Assembly (NCBI RefSeq): GCF_000429905.1
Contig: NZ_AUCT01000001.1
Span: forward strand, 1 to 64,000
Reading direction: 5' to 3'
Source: Desulfatibacillum aliphaticivorans DSM 15576
GTDB taxonomy: Bacteria; Desulfobacterota; Desulfobacteria; Desulfobacterales; Desulfatibacillaceae
Length of the DNA: 64,000 nt
Numbering within the stretch: the stretch's first letter is position 1; each line of letters starts with the position of its first letter. Under the pieces are notes generated by a model. That model saw only the letters and a list, made by a program, of their open reading frames with translations, was not told the DNA's origin and did no database searches. A program made the position numbers and the translations under genes. Shown piece after piece: positions 32,973-42,484 of this stretch.

Positions 32973-34136
32973 ATGAGCGAGTTTAAAGTAAACAAGACCT
33001 ACGCCGAGATTAACGAAAAAATCAAATCAGGCAAAGTGGTGGTGGTCACCGCAGAGGAAATGGTGGACATCGTCAAGGAAAACGGGCCCATTGAAGCGGC
33101 CAGGGAAGTGGACGTGGTCACCACGGGCACCTTCGCCCCCATGTGCTCCTCCGGCGCATTCATCAACTTCGGCCACTCCAAACCCGGCATCAAGGCCTCC
33201 AAAACCTGGCTGAACAACGTGCCCGCCTACGCCGGAATCGCGGCGGTGGACTGCTACATCGGCGCCACCGAACCCTGCGAGGAAGACCCCCTGAACAGGG
33301 TGCATCCCGGGGAGTTCAATTACGGCGGCGGCCATGTGATTCACGACCTCATCGCAGGCGAAGAGGTGCACCTCCTGGCAACGGCTTACGGCACCCAGTG
33401 CTACCCCAACCGCCGGGTGGAAAAAATGGTCACCCTAAAGGACTTGCCCTACGCGGTTTTATGCAACCCAAGAAACGCCTACCAAAACTACGCCTGCGCC
33501 ATAAACATGAGCACCAAAACCGTCTACACATACATGGGCGTGCTCAAGCCCAAGGCCTCCAACGCCAACTATTCCACGTCGGGCCAGCTATCCCCCTTGT
33601 TCAACGATCCTTTGTGCAAAACAATCGGAATCGGCACGAAAATCTTCTTGGGCGGCGGCACAGGCTGGGTCTCCTTCCAGGGAACCCAATACAACCCCAA
33701 CGTGGAATCCACGCCCATGGGAGCGCCGGTCCGCCCGGCCCGCACCCTGATGCTCACGGGCGACATGAAGACCATGAACCCCAAGTTCGTGGTGGGAGTA
33801 AGCATCCTGGGCTACGGCCCCTCCCTGTCCATGGGAGTGGGCATCCCCATTCCCATATTGAATGAGGAGATGGCCGCTTACACCGGCGTGAGCAACGACG
33901 ATCTGTTCACCCAGATCCTTGATTACGGAAACGACTACCCCACGGGCAATGCCAAAAGCCTCCAGCAGGTCAGCTATGCCGAGCTCATGAGCGGAACCAT
34001 CCGCTTTCAAGGGAAAGACGTGCCCACATCGCCCCTGTCCAGCATTGTCATGGCCCGTGAAATCTGCGACATCTTAAAGACGCAGATTACAGAGGGCGAA
34101 TTTTTGATCACCGAACCTCAGGGAATGCTGCCCTGA
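32973..34136 (+). CDS. Homocysteine biosynthesis protein (DUF39, HcyBio family)
   Basis: The 387-residue protein matches the DUF39 family, which in methanogens and sulfate reducers makes homocysteine from aspartate semialdehyde and sulfide. Features include FAPMCSSGAFINFGHSKP, GATEPCEEDP and the TAYGTQCYPNR cysteine segment. The C-terminal CBS domains found in some archaeal members are absent. A partner ferredoxin (MA1822-type) is not adjacent. A GGAG ribosome site precedes the ATG. It supports an anaerobic sulfide-rich lifestyle. Confidence 0.88.
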   Translation: MSEFKVNKTYAEINEKIKSGKVVVVTAEEMVDIVKENGPIEAAREVDVVTTGTFAPMCSSGAFINFGHSKPGIKASKTWLNNVPAYAGIAAVDCYIGATEPCEEDPLNRVHPGEFNYGGGHVIHDLIAGEEVHLLATAYGTQCYPNRRVEKMVTLKDLPYAVLCNPRNAYQNYACAINMSTKTVYTYMGVLKPKASNANYSTSGQLSPLFNDPLCKTIGIGTKIFLGGGTGWVSFQGTQYNPNVESTPMGAPVRPARTLMLTGDMKTMNPKFVVGVSILGYGPSLSMGVGIPIPILNEEMAAYTGVSNDDLFTQILDYGNDYPTGNAKSLQQVSYAELMSGTIRFQGKDVPTSPLSSIVMAREICDILKTQITEGEFLITEPQGMLP

Positions 34137-34193
34137 TTCCGTGCTTTCGGAATATTAATGTAAAACTCTTCCACTTGCGACGCCCGAGGAATT

Positions 34194-34862
34194 TTGAAAC
34201 AAAACACAAAACAAAAAACGGAAAAAACCAAAGCCGCTCCTGAACCGGACGAACAATTCGAAAAGCCCAGGGGAATTATCAGAGAAAATCTGGAAGCTCT
34301 TTTAATCGCCTTGCTGCTGGCCCTGTTCATCCGCGCCTTTTTGGTGGCCCCGTTTAAAATTCCCTCGGGCTCCATGGAAGACACGCTCCTGATCGGCGAC
34401 CAGATCTTCGTGAGCAAGTTTTCCTACGGAATCAGGCTTCCTTTTTCCAACAAGGTGCTGATCCCCACGGGAAAACCCGATCACGGAGACATCATCGTCT
34501 TCATCTTCCCCCGGGACCGAAAGCTGGACTACGTCAAACGGGTCATTGGCCTGCCCGGGGACGAAGTGCAGGTCCATCAAGGAATCGTTTACATTAATAA
34601 GAAACGGTATGAAAAACAGTGGGGCATTTTAAAAGGCTCGGAAAACCGGGGCATGCCTCAATTCCGTGATTTCGGCCCTATTGTCGTGCCCGAAAACAGT
34701 TTGTTCGCCATGGGGGACAACCGGGATAACAGCAGCGACAGCCGGTATTGGGGTTTTGTACCTTACGAAAACTTGAGAGGCCGGGCCTTTATGATATACT
34801 TTTCCAAGGACAAAAGCATTTTCGACGTCCGTTGGAACAGAATAGCAAAAATACTCCATTAG
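34194..34862 (+). CDS. lepB: Signal peptidase I
   Basis: Leader peptidase cleaves Sec and Tat signal peptides at the outer face of the inner membrane. A TTG start at 34194 follows GAGGA. The 222-residue protein has one membrane helix (about 33-52), the nucleophile S60 in IPSGSMEDTL and the general-base K115 in DYVKRVIGLPGDE. The box GDNRDNSSDSR is also present. A lysine/glutamate-rich tail of 25 residues precedes the helix. Confidence 0.96.
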   Translation: MKQNTKQKTEKTKAAPEPDEQFEKPRGIIRENLEALLIALLLALFIRAFLVAPFKIPSGSMEDTLLIGDQIFVSKFSYGIRLPFSNKVLIPTGKPDHGDIIVFIFPRDRKLDYVKRVIGLPGDEVQVHQGIVYINKKRYEKQWGILKGSENRGMPQFRDFGPIVVPENSLFAMGDNRDNSSDSRYWGFVPYENLRGRAFMIYFSKDKSIFDVRWNRIAKILH

Positions 34863-34900
34863 TTGTTTGATATTTCCCAGACGGAAAGGAGACCAGGGCG

Positions 34901-36202
34901 TTGGATGCCAAACCCTATCTGATCTTCCGGGGCGCCCATATCGTGGACCCCATCAACCGGATCGACGCCGCAATGGACATCATTGTGGAGGGCGATTGCA
35001 TTCACAGCCTGGTTTACCCGGGTTCCGAAAATTCATGGCCCCAGCCCTGTGAAGTCATGGACTGCACGGGGCTGACGGCCGTCCCCGGCCTGGTGGATAT
35101 GCACGTGCACCTGCGGGAGCCCGGGCAGGAGCACAAGGAAACCATCGAGACGGGAACCCACGCCGCAGCCTCCGGGGGCTTCACCGCGGTCTGCTGCATG
35201 CCTAACACTTCCCCGGCCAACGACTCGCCGGAAATACTCCGGCAAATTTTAAGCACCGCCAAAAACCAAGGGCATTGCAAGGTTTATGCGGCCTGCGCCG
35301 TCACCCGCGGCCTGAGCGGACAAACCCTGGTGGACTTTGAAACCCTGGCCCAGGAAGGCGCCGTCGCCTTTACGGACGACGGCATGCCCGTCAAGGACCC
35401 GGACGCAATGCGCCAGGCTCTTAAGCGGGCCTCCGCCCTTGGCCTTCCCATATTAAGCCATTGCGAAGAAATGCCCCTTGTAGGCGGCGGAGTTATGAAC
35501 CTGGGGCCCGCGGCGGAAAAGCTGGGCCAAAAGGGAATTCCAAACACCGCGGAAAGCGTCATGGTGGAACGGGACATAGAGTTAAGCCGCGAGACCGGCG
35601 GCGCCGTGCATATCTGCCATGTGAGCACGCGGGAGTCGGTCCTCGCCCTGGAAAAAGCCAAAGACGAAGGGCTGCCCGTGACCGCGGAAACCGCGCCCCA
35701 TTATTTCATGCTGACGGATGACGCAGTGGCGGAAAAAGGCGCCAACGCAAAAATGAATCCGCCCCTCAGGTCGGAAAAGGACCGCCAGGCCATTCGCACG
35801 GCCCTGGCCGAAGGAACCATCGACGCCATCGCCACGGACCATGCGCCCCATTCGCCGGAAGAAAAAAACGCGCCTTTTGAAAATGCGCCCAACGGCATCA
35901 TCGGCCTGGAGACGGCCCTGCCCCTGGCCCTGTCCCTGGTGCATGACGGGGTCATCACCCTGGCGGACATGGTCATGAAAATGTCCGTCAACCCGTCCAG
36001 AATCCTGGGGCTGGCGCCTTCCGGCCTTTGCAAAGGCGCGCCCGCGGACATCACCTTTATTGATTTGGACAAGGTTTATGAGGTGAACCCGGACCGCTTT
36101 GCATCCAAAAGCAGAAACACGCCCTTTGACGGCATGAAGCTGACCGGCGCGGCAGCCATGACAGTGGTTGACGGAAAAATTACATATAGATGCAGCGCCT
36201 AA
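34901..36202 (+). CDS. pyrC: Dihydroorotase, type I
   Basis: This enzyme closes carbamoyl-aspartate to dihydroorotate in pyrimidine synthesis. A TTG start at 34901 with AAGGAGA eight bases upstream gives 433 residues. The metal site is visible in DMHVHLREPG (H68, H70), ILSHCEE, HICHVSTRE and IATDHAPH. Length and motifs match the type I bacterial enzyme, which often partners with aspartate carbamoyltransferase. No pyrB is in the window. It starts 38 bases after lepB and ends 21 before the NtrC-type gene. Confidence 0.95.
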   Translation: MDAKPYLIFRGAHIVDPINRIDAAMDIIVEGDCIHSLVYPGSENSWPQPCEVMDCTGLTAVPGLVDMHVHLREPGQEHKETIETGTHAAASGGFTAVCCMPNTSPANDSPEILRQILSTAKNQGHCKVYAACAVTRGLSGQTLVDFETLAQEGAVAFTDDGMPVKDPDAMRQALKRASALGLPILSHCEEMPLVGGGVMNLGPAAEKLGQKGIPNTAESVMVERDIELSRETGGAVHICHVSTRESVLALEKAKDEGLPVTAETAPHYFMLTDDAVAEKGANAKMNPPLRSEKDRQAIRTALAEGTIDAIATDHAPHSPEEKNAPFENAPNGIIGLETALPLALSLVHDGVITLADMVMKMSVNPSRILGLAPSGLCKGAPADITFIDLDKVYEVNPDRFASKSRNTPFDGMKLTGAAAMTVVDGKITYRCSA

Positions 36203-36223
36203 CCCCTACGGATACAATATGCC

Positions 36224-37624
36224 ATGATTGCGAAATCTCCCCATAAAATTCTGATTGTTGACGATGAACTGGGCATGCGTGAGTTCCTGGGCCTGATGCT
36301 TGAAAGAGACGGATACGAGGTGTCCACAGCCGGAGGCGGCCGGGAAGCCCTTGGCCTGTTAAAAAAACATTCCTACGACTTGCTTTTGTGCGATATCCGT
36401 TTGGGAGACATCTCCGGCCTGGAAGTGCTCAGGATGGCCATGGGGCTTAACCCCAAGCCGGTCGTGATCATGATATCCGCCTTTTCCAGCACGGAATCGG
36501 CCGTCAAAGCCATGAACGAAGGCGCTTTCGACTATATCCCCAAACCCTTTGACAATGACGAACTGCGAGGCACCATCGCCAACGCCCTGGAGCGCAAAAC
36601 CCTGGAAAGGGAAAAGCAAATCCTGGAAGAAGAGCTGGCGGCCACCTCCCACTTCGGCGGCATTGTGGGCAACAGCCCGGCCATGACCAAGGTGTACGAC
36701 CTGATTCGCCAGGCGGCGCCCACTCGCACGAACATTCTTATTACCGGGGAATCCGGAACGGGCAAGGAATTGATCGCCCGGGCCATACATGGGGAGAGCC
36801 GGCGGGCCAAGGCCCCTTTTGTGCCCATCCACTGCGGCGGCATTCCCGAAACCCTGATGGAAAGCGAACTTTTCGGGCACGTAAAAGGCGCTTTCACCGG
36901 GGCGATCCACGAAAAGCAGGGCTTGTTCACCGCCGCCAACGGAGGAACCGTGTTCCTGGACGAAATCGGAGAGCTTTCCCTGGCCATTCAGGTCAAGCTG
37001 CTGCGCGTCATCCAGGAAAGGGTCTGCCGCCCGGTGGGCGCCACCCAGGACGTGGAGGTGGATATCCGCATTCTTTCGGCCACCAACCGCCAACTGGAAA
37101 AGGAAGTGATTGAAGGGCGTTTTCGCGAGGACTTGTTTTACCGTTTAAACGTTATCGAAATCCGCGTGCCCCCATTAAGGGAAAGAAAGGACGACCTGCG
37201 CCTTCTGGCCCAGCATTTCCTGGAAAAATACTCCCGGGAAATGGGCAAAGCAATATCCAAAATGTCTTCCTACGCTGTCAATCTGCTCCAGCGCTACCCT
37301 TTTCCCGGCAACGTCCGGGAGTTGGAAAACATGATCGAACGAAGCGTGGCCCTTTCCAACACAAACATCATCCTGCCTGACAGCCTGGCTCTCTCCTCCT
37401 ACAAGATGTCCAGAAACACGGATGAAAAGCCTTCCTGGGACCAGATGATTTCCGTGCCTTCCTCCGGCCTTAACATCGACGACGTGCTGTCGGAAGTGGA
37501 GAAAATCTGCCTGGATAAAGCCTTGGAAGCAGCGGGGGGAGTGAAGCACAAAGCAGCCAAACTTCTTGGAATCAGCATTGATTCTTTCAGGTACCGCTAC
37601 GACAAGCATAATCCGTCCTCTTAG
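36224..37624 (+). CDS. NtrC-family sigma-54 response regulator
   Basis: The 466 residues comprise a receiver domain (phosphosite D57 in LLLCDIRLGDISG), an AAA+ domain with GESGTGKE, GAFTGA and FLDEIGE, and a Fis-type helix-turn-helix (HKAAKLLGISIDSFRYR). No histidine kinase is adjacent, so it is an orphan in this window. It lies about 2.5 kb upstream of a pilin gene that has a perfect sigma-54 promoter. A PilR-like role is therefore possible but unproven. Confidence 0.93.
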   Translation: MIAKSPHKILIVDDELGMREFLGLMLERDGYEVSTAGGGREALGLLKKHSYDLLLCDIRLGDISGLEVLRMAMGLNPKPVVIMISAFSSTESAVKAMNEGAFDYIPKPFDNDELRGTIANALERKTLEREKQILEEELAATSHFGGIVGNSPAMTKVYDLIRQAAPTRTNILITGESGTGKELIARAIHGESRRAKAPFVPIHCGGIPETLMESELFGHVKGAFTGAIHEKQGLFTAANGGTVFLDEIGELSLAIQVKLLRVIQERVCRPVGATQDVEVDIRILSATNRQLEKEVIEGRFREDLFYRLNVIEIRVPPLRERKDDLRLLAQHFLEKYSREMGKAISKMSSYAVNLLQRYPFPGNVRELENMIERSVALSNTNIILPDSLALSSYKMSRNTDEKPSWDQMISVPSSGLNIDDVLSEVEKICLDKALEAAGGVKHKAAKLLGISIDSFRYRYDKHNPSS

Positions 37625-37651
37625 CGGGCAGCAGTTACACTGGAACTTGTC

Positions 37652-39655
37652 ATGAAAACAGCGCGCATCGACCTGTTGCTATGCATGGGCTTAGTCGCTC
37701 TTGTCGCAGCGGTTTACCACACCATTCCCCATACCGGATTCTTCCTTTATGACGACTCCTTATACGTCTACGAAAACCCGGCCATGAGCCTGGGGCTTTC
37801 CTGGGAGGGCGTCAAATGGGCTTTTACCACAACCAGGGGCGGATTCTGGATCCCGGTAACCTGGCTGTCCCTTTTGACGGACGCCCAGATTTTCGGCCTT
37901 AACCCGGGCGGCTTCCACCTGACCAACATTCTCTTTCACGCCGTTAACACCCTTCTGCTCTTTGTGGTCCTGAACAAAATGACGGGCGCCCCGTTTAAAA
38001 GCGCTTTCGCCGCCGCTCTGTTCGCGGTGCATCCCATGCATGTGGAGTCCGTGGCGTGGATAACGGAACGCAAGGACGTGCTTTTCGGGCTGTTTTGGCT
38101 GCTCTCCATGGGGGCGTATTTAAAATATGTCAAAAACCCCGGATGGAAAAATTACGCGCTCATTCTCATGTTGTTTATTCTGGGCCTCATGGCCAAGCCC
38201 ATGATGGTCACCCTGCCCTTTGCCTTGCTTTTGCTGGATTATTGGCCCCTGAAACGCATCTCCCCGGAAGACATTACCCAAGCCCCAAAAAAAATGTGGG
38301 GATTGGTCAGGGAAAAAGCCCCCCTCTTCGCCGTTTCCTTGTTGTTTTCCCTGGCGACCTTTATTTTGCAGCGCCAAGTAGGCGCCGTGGCCTCGCTGGA
38401 AGGGGCGCCCCTGTCCTTCAGAATCCCCAACGCCTTAATCTCCTATTTTAAATACGTCTATCACACCTTTTGGCCCTTTGACATCGCGGTCTATTACCCC
38501 ATACCGCAGACTCCGCTTCCCCACTGGATGTGGGCCGGCGCCTTGCTGGCGCTGGCCGCCGTAACCTTCCTGGCCGCTTTAAGGTGGAAGACCGACAGAT
38601 GCCTCATAGTAGGGTGGCTCTTCTTTTTGGGTGTCATGTTTCCGGTTATCGGCGTAAGCCAGTCCGGCCCCCAGGCCATGGCCGCCCGGTTCATGTACAT
38701 ACCCGCCATAGGCCTTTATATAATGGCGGCCTGGGGCGGCCCGGAGCTTTTCAGGCGGGCGCCGTCATTCAAGGCCGCCGCCGGCGTAGGAATTGGGCTT
38801 GTCCTCGCCCTCACCGTACTCGGGTACAACCAGGCGCGTGCGTGGGAGGACGGGATAGCCCTAATGAAACGCTCCATGCAAATCACCGGCGAAAATCCCT
38901 TTGCATCCTATCTGATAGGGGTGGCCGCCCTCCGCAAGCAGGATTACCCCGCCGCCGAAAAGTACCTGAGGGAATCCCTGACCCTGGAGGAAAAGCGAAA
39001 GGATGCTTTGGAAGGCCTGAGCATCGCCCTGGACAGACAGGGAAAAACCGATGAAGCCATAACATGCATCAAAAAGGCCCTGGAGATCGAACCGAATTCC
39101 ATAAAAGCGAAAAGCTACCTGGGAACCTACTATTTTAAGGCGGGATTTCACGAAAACGGGCGAAATATACGCGACGAAGTCGTGCAGGCCGATCCGGAGG
39201 AAGCGATCATCCTTTATAATATAGGGACCATGTTCTATGACGAAAAGGACTACAAAAACGCAAAAATCTGGTTTCAAAAAAACACCGAGGCGAACCCCTT
39301 CCAGTATGAGGCCTTCACCTTTTTAGGATCCATCGCCTTAAACCAGGGAGAAACGGACGCCGCCCTGGTCAGCTATCTCGAGGCCGTCAGGCTGCACCCC
39401 AACCTGCCGGAAGTCCATAACCTGCTGGGCCTCCTTTATATAAGAAAGGGATTGGCGGCCCCCGCCGAGGCGCATTTTAAGGAATCCATGCGGCTGGCCC
39501 CCGGCTTTCTGGACGCCCCCTACAACCTGGCTTGCCTATATGATCTCGTGGGGAACAAGCAAGCTGCAGAGGCCTTGTTGAAGGCGCTAATTAAAACCGC
39601 GCCCCAATATCAGGACGCCATGGACAAGCTGAAACAGATCCAAGAGAATAAATAA
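37652..39655 (+). CDS. TMTC-like GT-C glycosyltransferase with C-terminal TPRs
   Basis: The 667-residue protein has about nine to ten membrane helices (residues 8-400). An acidic motif in the first outer loop (FLYDDSLYVYENPAM, D35/D36 region) matches the catalytic aspartates of GT-C enzymes. A tail of about seven TPRs (about 410-660) follows. The layout resembles eukaryotic TMTC O-mannosyltransferases and their bacterial relatives, which use a lipid-linked sugar. The TPR part would face the periplasm and hold acceptors. It lies 500 bases before the pilin gene, so pilin glycosylation is one possibility. The substrate is unknown. Confidence 0.78.
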   Translation: MKTARIDLLLCMGLVALVAAVYHTIPHTGFFLYDDSLYVYENPAMSLGLSWEGVKWAFTTTRGGFWIPVTWLSLLTDAQIFGLNPGGFHLTNILFHAVNTLLLFVVLNKMTGAPFKSAFAAALFAVHPMHVESVAWITERKDVLFGLFWLLSMGAYLKYVKNPGWKNYALILMLFILGLMAKPMMVTLPFALLLLDYWPLKRISPEDITQAPKKMWGLVREKAPLFAVSLLFSLATFILQRQVGAVASLEGAPLSFRIPNALISYFKYVYHTFWPFDIAVYYPIPQTPLPHWMWAGALLALAAVTFLAALRWKTDRCLIVGWLFFLGVMFPVIGVSQSGPQAMAARFMYIPAIGLYIMAAWGGPELFRRAPSFKAAAGVGIGLVLALTVLGYNQARAWEDGIALMKRSMQITGENPFASYLIGVAALRKQDYPAAEKYLRESLTLEEKRKDALEGLSIALDRQGKTDEAITCIKKALEIEPNSIKAKSYLGTYYFKAGFHENGRNIRDEVVQADPEEAIILYNIGTMFYDEKDYKNAKIWFQKNTEANPFQYEAFTFLGSIALNQGETDAALVSYLEAVRLHPNLPEVHNLLGLLYIRKGLAAPAEAHFKESMRLAPGFLDAPYNLACLYDLVGNKQAAEALLKALIKTAPQYQDAMDKLKQIQENK

Positions 39656-39831
39656 CTGATCTTATTGAATATTTATTATTTTATTAAAATATTACCAGCA
39701 ACAAATGATGTTTTTTGTAAAAATAGATTTTTACTATGTCATATTTCGCACCATCCTTATGAAATATATCACACCAAAAAGAAAGAATGCGTTTAGGCTT
39801 CATCGGCGCAGGGGAATTTTCCCGCCTGGAA

Positions 39832-39868
39832 GCGGTGAAAATCCCCAGGATCGGGTGATTTTCACCGC
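39832..39868. repeat. Inverted repeat in the pilin upstream region
   Basis: GCGGTGAAAATC and GATTTTCACCGC face each other across a short centre, with extra CCC/GGG pairing. A half-copy, gcggtgaaaatccccaagc, recurs at about 54398. The rest of 39656-39973 is AT-rich and holds nothing else I recognise. Confidence 0.55.
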
Positions 39869-39973
39869 GCCCCTAAGAGAAAAAACCCCGCGTTTCTCGC
39901 CCTCCCCTTGCCTCCCATCTTTTAATTATCTGTTTTCACAGCAATTTCAACTTTAACAAAATATTTATAAACT

Positions 39974-39990
39974 TTGGCACGCTAACTGCT
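39974..39990 (+). promoter_or_regulatory. Sigma-54 (-24/-12) promoter of the pilin gene
   Basis: TTTGGCACGCTAACTGCTT has a perfect TTGGCAC half, with GG at 39976-39977 and GC at 39988-39989, ten bases apart. The start site should be near 40000. This leaves a leader of about 150 bases with a small CGCTG/CAGCG hairpin (about 40013-40030). Confidence 0.85.
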
Positions 39991-40150
39991 TATATAAGAG
40001 AGCGAACGAAGACGCTGGAAATTTCAGCGAGCCTCTCTTCCGGGAGGAAGTTTACAGGAAAATTGGTAAGCTGAAACACACTTTATTAACTTTGCAACAT
40101 GCTTTTTTAAAGCATCACACACACAACATCCAAAACAGGAGGTAGGACAA

Positions 40151-40534
40151 ATGATGCAAAAACTGACGAAAAAAGAATCTGGTTTCACCCTGATCGAACT
40201 CATGATCGTTATCGCAATTATCGGCATCCTGGCCGCTATTGCTATCCCGAACTTCATCGCCTACAGGAAAAAGGCTTATGACAAAGCCGCCATGACCGAT
40301 TTGCACAACCTGAACCAGTCCATTCTGGCATACTACACTGAAGAAGGCAAAGAAGCCGTTGTGATGACCCTCGACGTTGCCAAGACCGAAAAAGCGGGCT
40401 TCAGGCAAACCTCCAACGTTACCGTTACCGTCGACGGCGGCACCGGCCAGAACGATTGGTCCATCACCACCAAGCATGGCCAGGGCGACAAGACCTACAC
40501 CATGACTGCCAACCAGACCTTGACCGTGGATTAA
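40151..40534 (+). CDS. pilA: Type IV pilin (PilA)
   Basis: The 127-residue prepilin has a short leader ending KKESG, then FTLIELMIVIAIIGILAAIA with glutamate at mature position 5. This is the class for PilD cleavage and N-methylation. The globular part is short with a Thr/Val-rich beta end. AGGAGG lies seven bases before the first of two adjacent ATGs. It is monocistronic, with a sigma-54 promoter before and a terminator after. No assembly genes are nearby. A pilus for motility, attachment or electron transfer is likely. Confidence 0.95.
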   Translation: MMQKLTKKESGFTLIELMIVIAIIGILAAIAIPNFIAYRKKAYDKAAMTDLHNLNQSILAYYTEEGKEAVVMTLDVAKTEKAGFRQTSNVTVTVDGGTGQNDWSITTKHGQGDKTYTMTANQTLTVD

Positions 40535-40559
40535 TCTTAATCCATCGGATTTTAAAATG

Positions 40560-40589
40560 GGGGATGCCTTCGGGCGTCCCCTTTTTTTT
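40560..40589 (+). terminator. Rho-independent terminator of pilA
   Basis: GGGGATGCC-TTCG-GGCGTCCCC is followed by eight T. It lies 26 bases after the pilA stop. Confidence 0.9.
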
Positions 40590-40896
40590 GTATGAACTCC
40601 CTGCATGCCTGCAGCGGGCGGCTTGTTTTACGCATTATATTAATTATTAATGAAAGATTTATCGTTCTGATTAAATATTTCGCCCTACCCTTTCTTAATC
40701 CGATTAGCCAAAACCCCCTTTAAAAAAAGACGTCCTTTGAAACACGCCGGAATGTTTTCATCTTGCCACCGCCTTCTGACTTTGATAACCGTGTTAGTAT
40801 AAATTAATGCCAGGAAATCATCGAATTTTTGAAAATCGTTCTGAAAAGGGAGTTCCCCCTAAGACAAGAGGCGCTGATTTGAGGAGGCCGCACGTG
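40590..40896. other. Intergenic region before the RecA-like/HTH regulator
   Basis: About 300 AT-rich bases contain no recognised gene or RNA. The regulator promoter should lie here. No clear -35/-10 pair or sigma-54 site was found. Confidence 0.4.
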
Positions 40897-42198
40897 ATGA
40901 TGAGTAAACGGAAAGAAGTTTTAACGGGAGTAAAAGGCCTTGATCAGATTTTGGGGAGCCTGCTTTTGGGCGATAATGTGGTCTGGTACGATGAGTCCGG
41001 CAACCTGGCCAGCGCTTTTTGGCTCCGCTTTGTGCGCTCCTCTTTGGAAAACAAGGTTCCTGTGATTTTCATCAGCTTTGACCGGTCTCCCAAAAACCTG
41101 TTTGAACGCCTCGGAACCATGGGAAAAAGCCCACTGCTGACTGTTTTGGACTGCTTCACCTACGGCAAGGGCAAAGGCGCCTCGGCCTTTTTGAAGTTCC
41201 TGGAAAACGCCCCCGAAAAGGTAAAAAGCAGAGTGGTCAGCGTAGAAACGCCCGGCGACATCAAAGCCTTTGACGAAGCCCTATATTCCGTGCATGAAAA
41301 ACTTCACGGCGACGTGCACCTGGTATTTGAAAGCCTCACCGGCATGCAGGAAGTCTGGGGCGGAGAAGAACAGGTGGGCAGCTTTTACTCCCACTCCTGC
41401 CCCCGCTTGTACGACCTGTCCACCGTGGCGTACTGGATCATGGAAAAAGGCGCCCATTCCCAAAGGCTTCGCGCTCAGATCAACCAGATCGCTCAGGTGG
41501 CCCTGGAGCTTTCCATCAAAAGAGGCACCTCTTCCCTGTCTGTGATCAAGGCGGAGGGAAGAACCCCGGACCGCATCCAGCAGCCTCATCATTATCAGAT
41601 GAAAGGCCCGGACATCGTCTTCTCGGGCGATAAGGGCGGCGCAGGATTCCGGGATCTGGGAACCCGCATCAAGCAGCTTCGGGTGAAAAAAGGCCTTTCC
41701 CAGGTGCAGATGGCCAAAATGGTGGGCGTCACCGCCAGCACCATCTCTCAGGTGGAGAACAACTCCATCTACCCGTCCATTCCAGGACTTCTTAAAATGG
41801 CGGAGATCCTCAACGTCTCTCCCGGATACTTGTTTTCCAGCGATTTTGAAAAGCGGTCCCAGATTGTGTTTCCGTCCGGCCAGGCCTCGGCCGTGGCATT
41901 GGCCAACCTCAGCGAGTACGAGGGCTCGGTTAAAATGCTCACCCCCCTGGATTTTGAAGGAAACGCCGAACCCTTTATGATTGAAATCGAGCCCGAACAG
42001 ACCGTTTCCGGCCACTTTTTCACCCACCGCGGCCAGGAAATGGGATACGTGGCCCGCGGCGCTCTGGAAATCAGCTTCGGCGATGAAGTCCACAAAGCTA
42101 AATCAGGCGATCTGATCTACCTGCAGGATCAAACCCCGACCCGATGGTACAACCCGGGCCCCGGCGCCGCCCGCCTTTTTTGGTCCAAATTGCGGTAA
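40897..42198 (+). CDS. RecA/KaiC-like domain-XRE helix-turn-helix-cupin fusion regulator
   Basis: The ATG at 40897 follows GAGGAGG by nine bases and gives 433 residues. Residues 1-225 resemble a KaiC/RadA-type RecA fold (TGVKGLDQILGSLLLGDNVV and the VIFISFDRSPKNLFERL strand-helix). The Walker A loop, however, reads YDESGNLAS, with no GKT/S. An XRE helix-turn-helix (about 245-300, KKGLSQVQMAKMVGVTASTI) and a cupin (about 355-430, HRGQEMGYVARGALEI) follow. XRE plus cupin is a known ligand-sensing layout. Adding a non-ATP-binding RecA-like domain is unusual. Targets are unknown; the next operon runs convergent to it. Confidence 0.8.
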   Translation: MMSKRKEVLTGVKGLDQILGSLLLGDNVVWYDESGNLASAFWLRFVRSSLENKVPVIFISFDRSPKNLFERLGTMGKSPLLTVLDCFTYGKGKGASAFLKFLENAPEKVKSRVVSVETPGDIKAFDEALYSVHEKLHGDVHLVFESLTGMQEVWGGEEQVGSFYSHSCPRLYDLSTVAYWIMEKGAHSQRLRAQINQIAQVALELSIKRGTSSLSVIKAEGRTPDRIQQPHHYQMKGPDIVFSGDKGGAGFRDLGTRIKQLRVKKGLSQVQMAKMVGVTASTISQVENNSIYPSIPGLLKMAEILNVSPGYLFSSDFEKRSQIVFPSGQASAVALANLSEYEGSVKMLTPLDFEGNAEPFMIEIEPEQTVSGHFFTHRGQEMGYVARGALEISFGDEVHKAKSGDLIYLQDQTPTRWYNPGPGAARLFWSKLR

Positions 42199-42313
42199 AA
42201 CCACTCAACCACCAATCTTCGGCGGGTCGCTCTTCTGCAAAAAAAGCGCCGCAAAAAACCTTTCCACAGCGCTTCGTGGGGAAAGGCTCCCAACCATTGA
42301 TATGCAGTGAAAT

Positions 42314-42335
42314 AAAGCACAGCTTGCTGTGCTTT
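42314..42335. terminator. Palindromic terminator between convergent genes
   Basis: AAAGCACAG-CTTG-CTGTGCTTT is a perfect stem ending in A/T runs, so it can act in both directions. A second hairpin (CCTTTCC...GGGGAAAGG, about 42259-42287) lies just upstream. The gap 42199-42484 otherwise holds nothing. Confidence 0.65.
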
Positions 42336-42484
42336 AGGGACGCGCAGAGCTTGTCTTGGGTAGGGCAAGTCCTACCCCTGCAAATTGGATAGGGCGGTAA
42401 TGAAATATTTCCGTGGCTTCCGTGCTTTCCGTGGTTTGAATAATTTTTGCTTTTCTTTACCGAAAAGTGGATTTTTATCAATTA

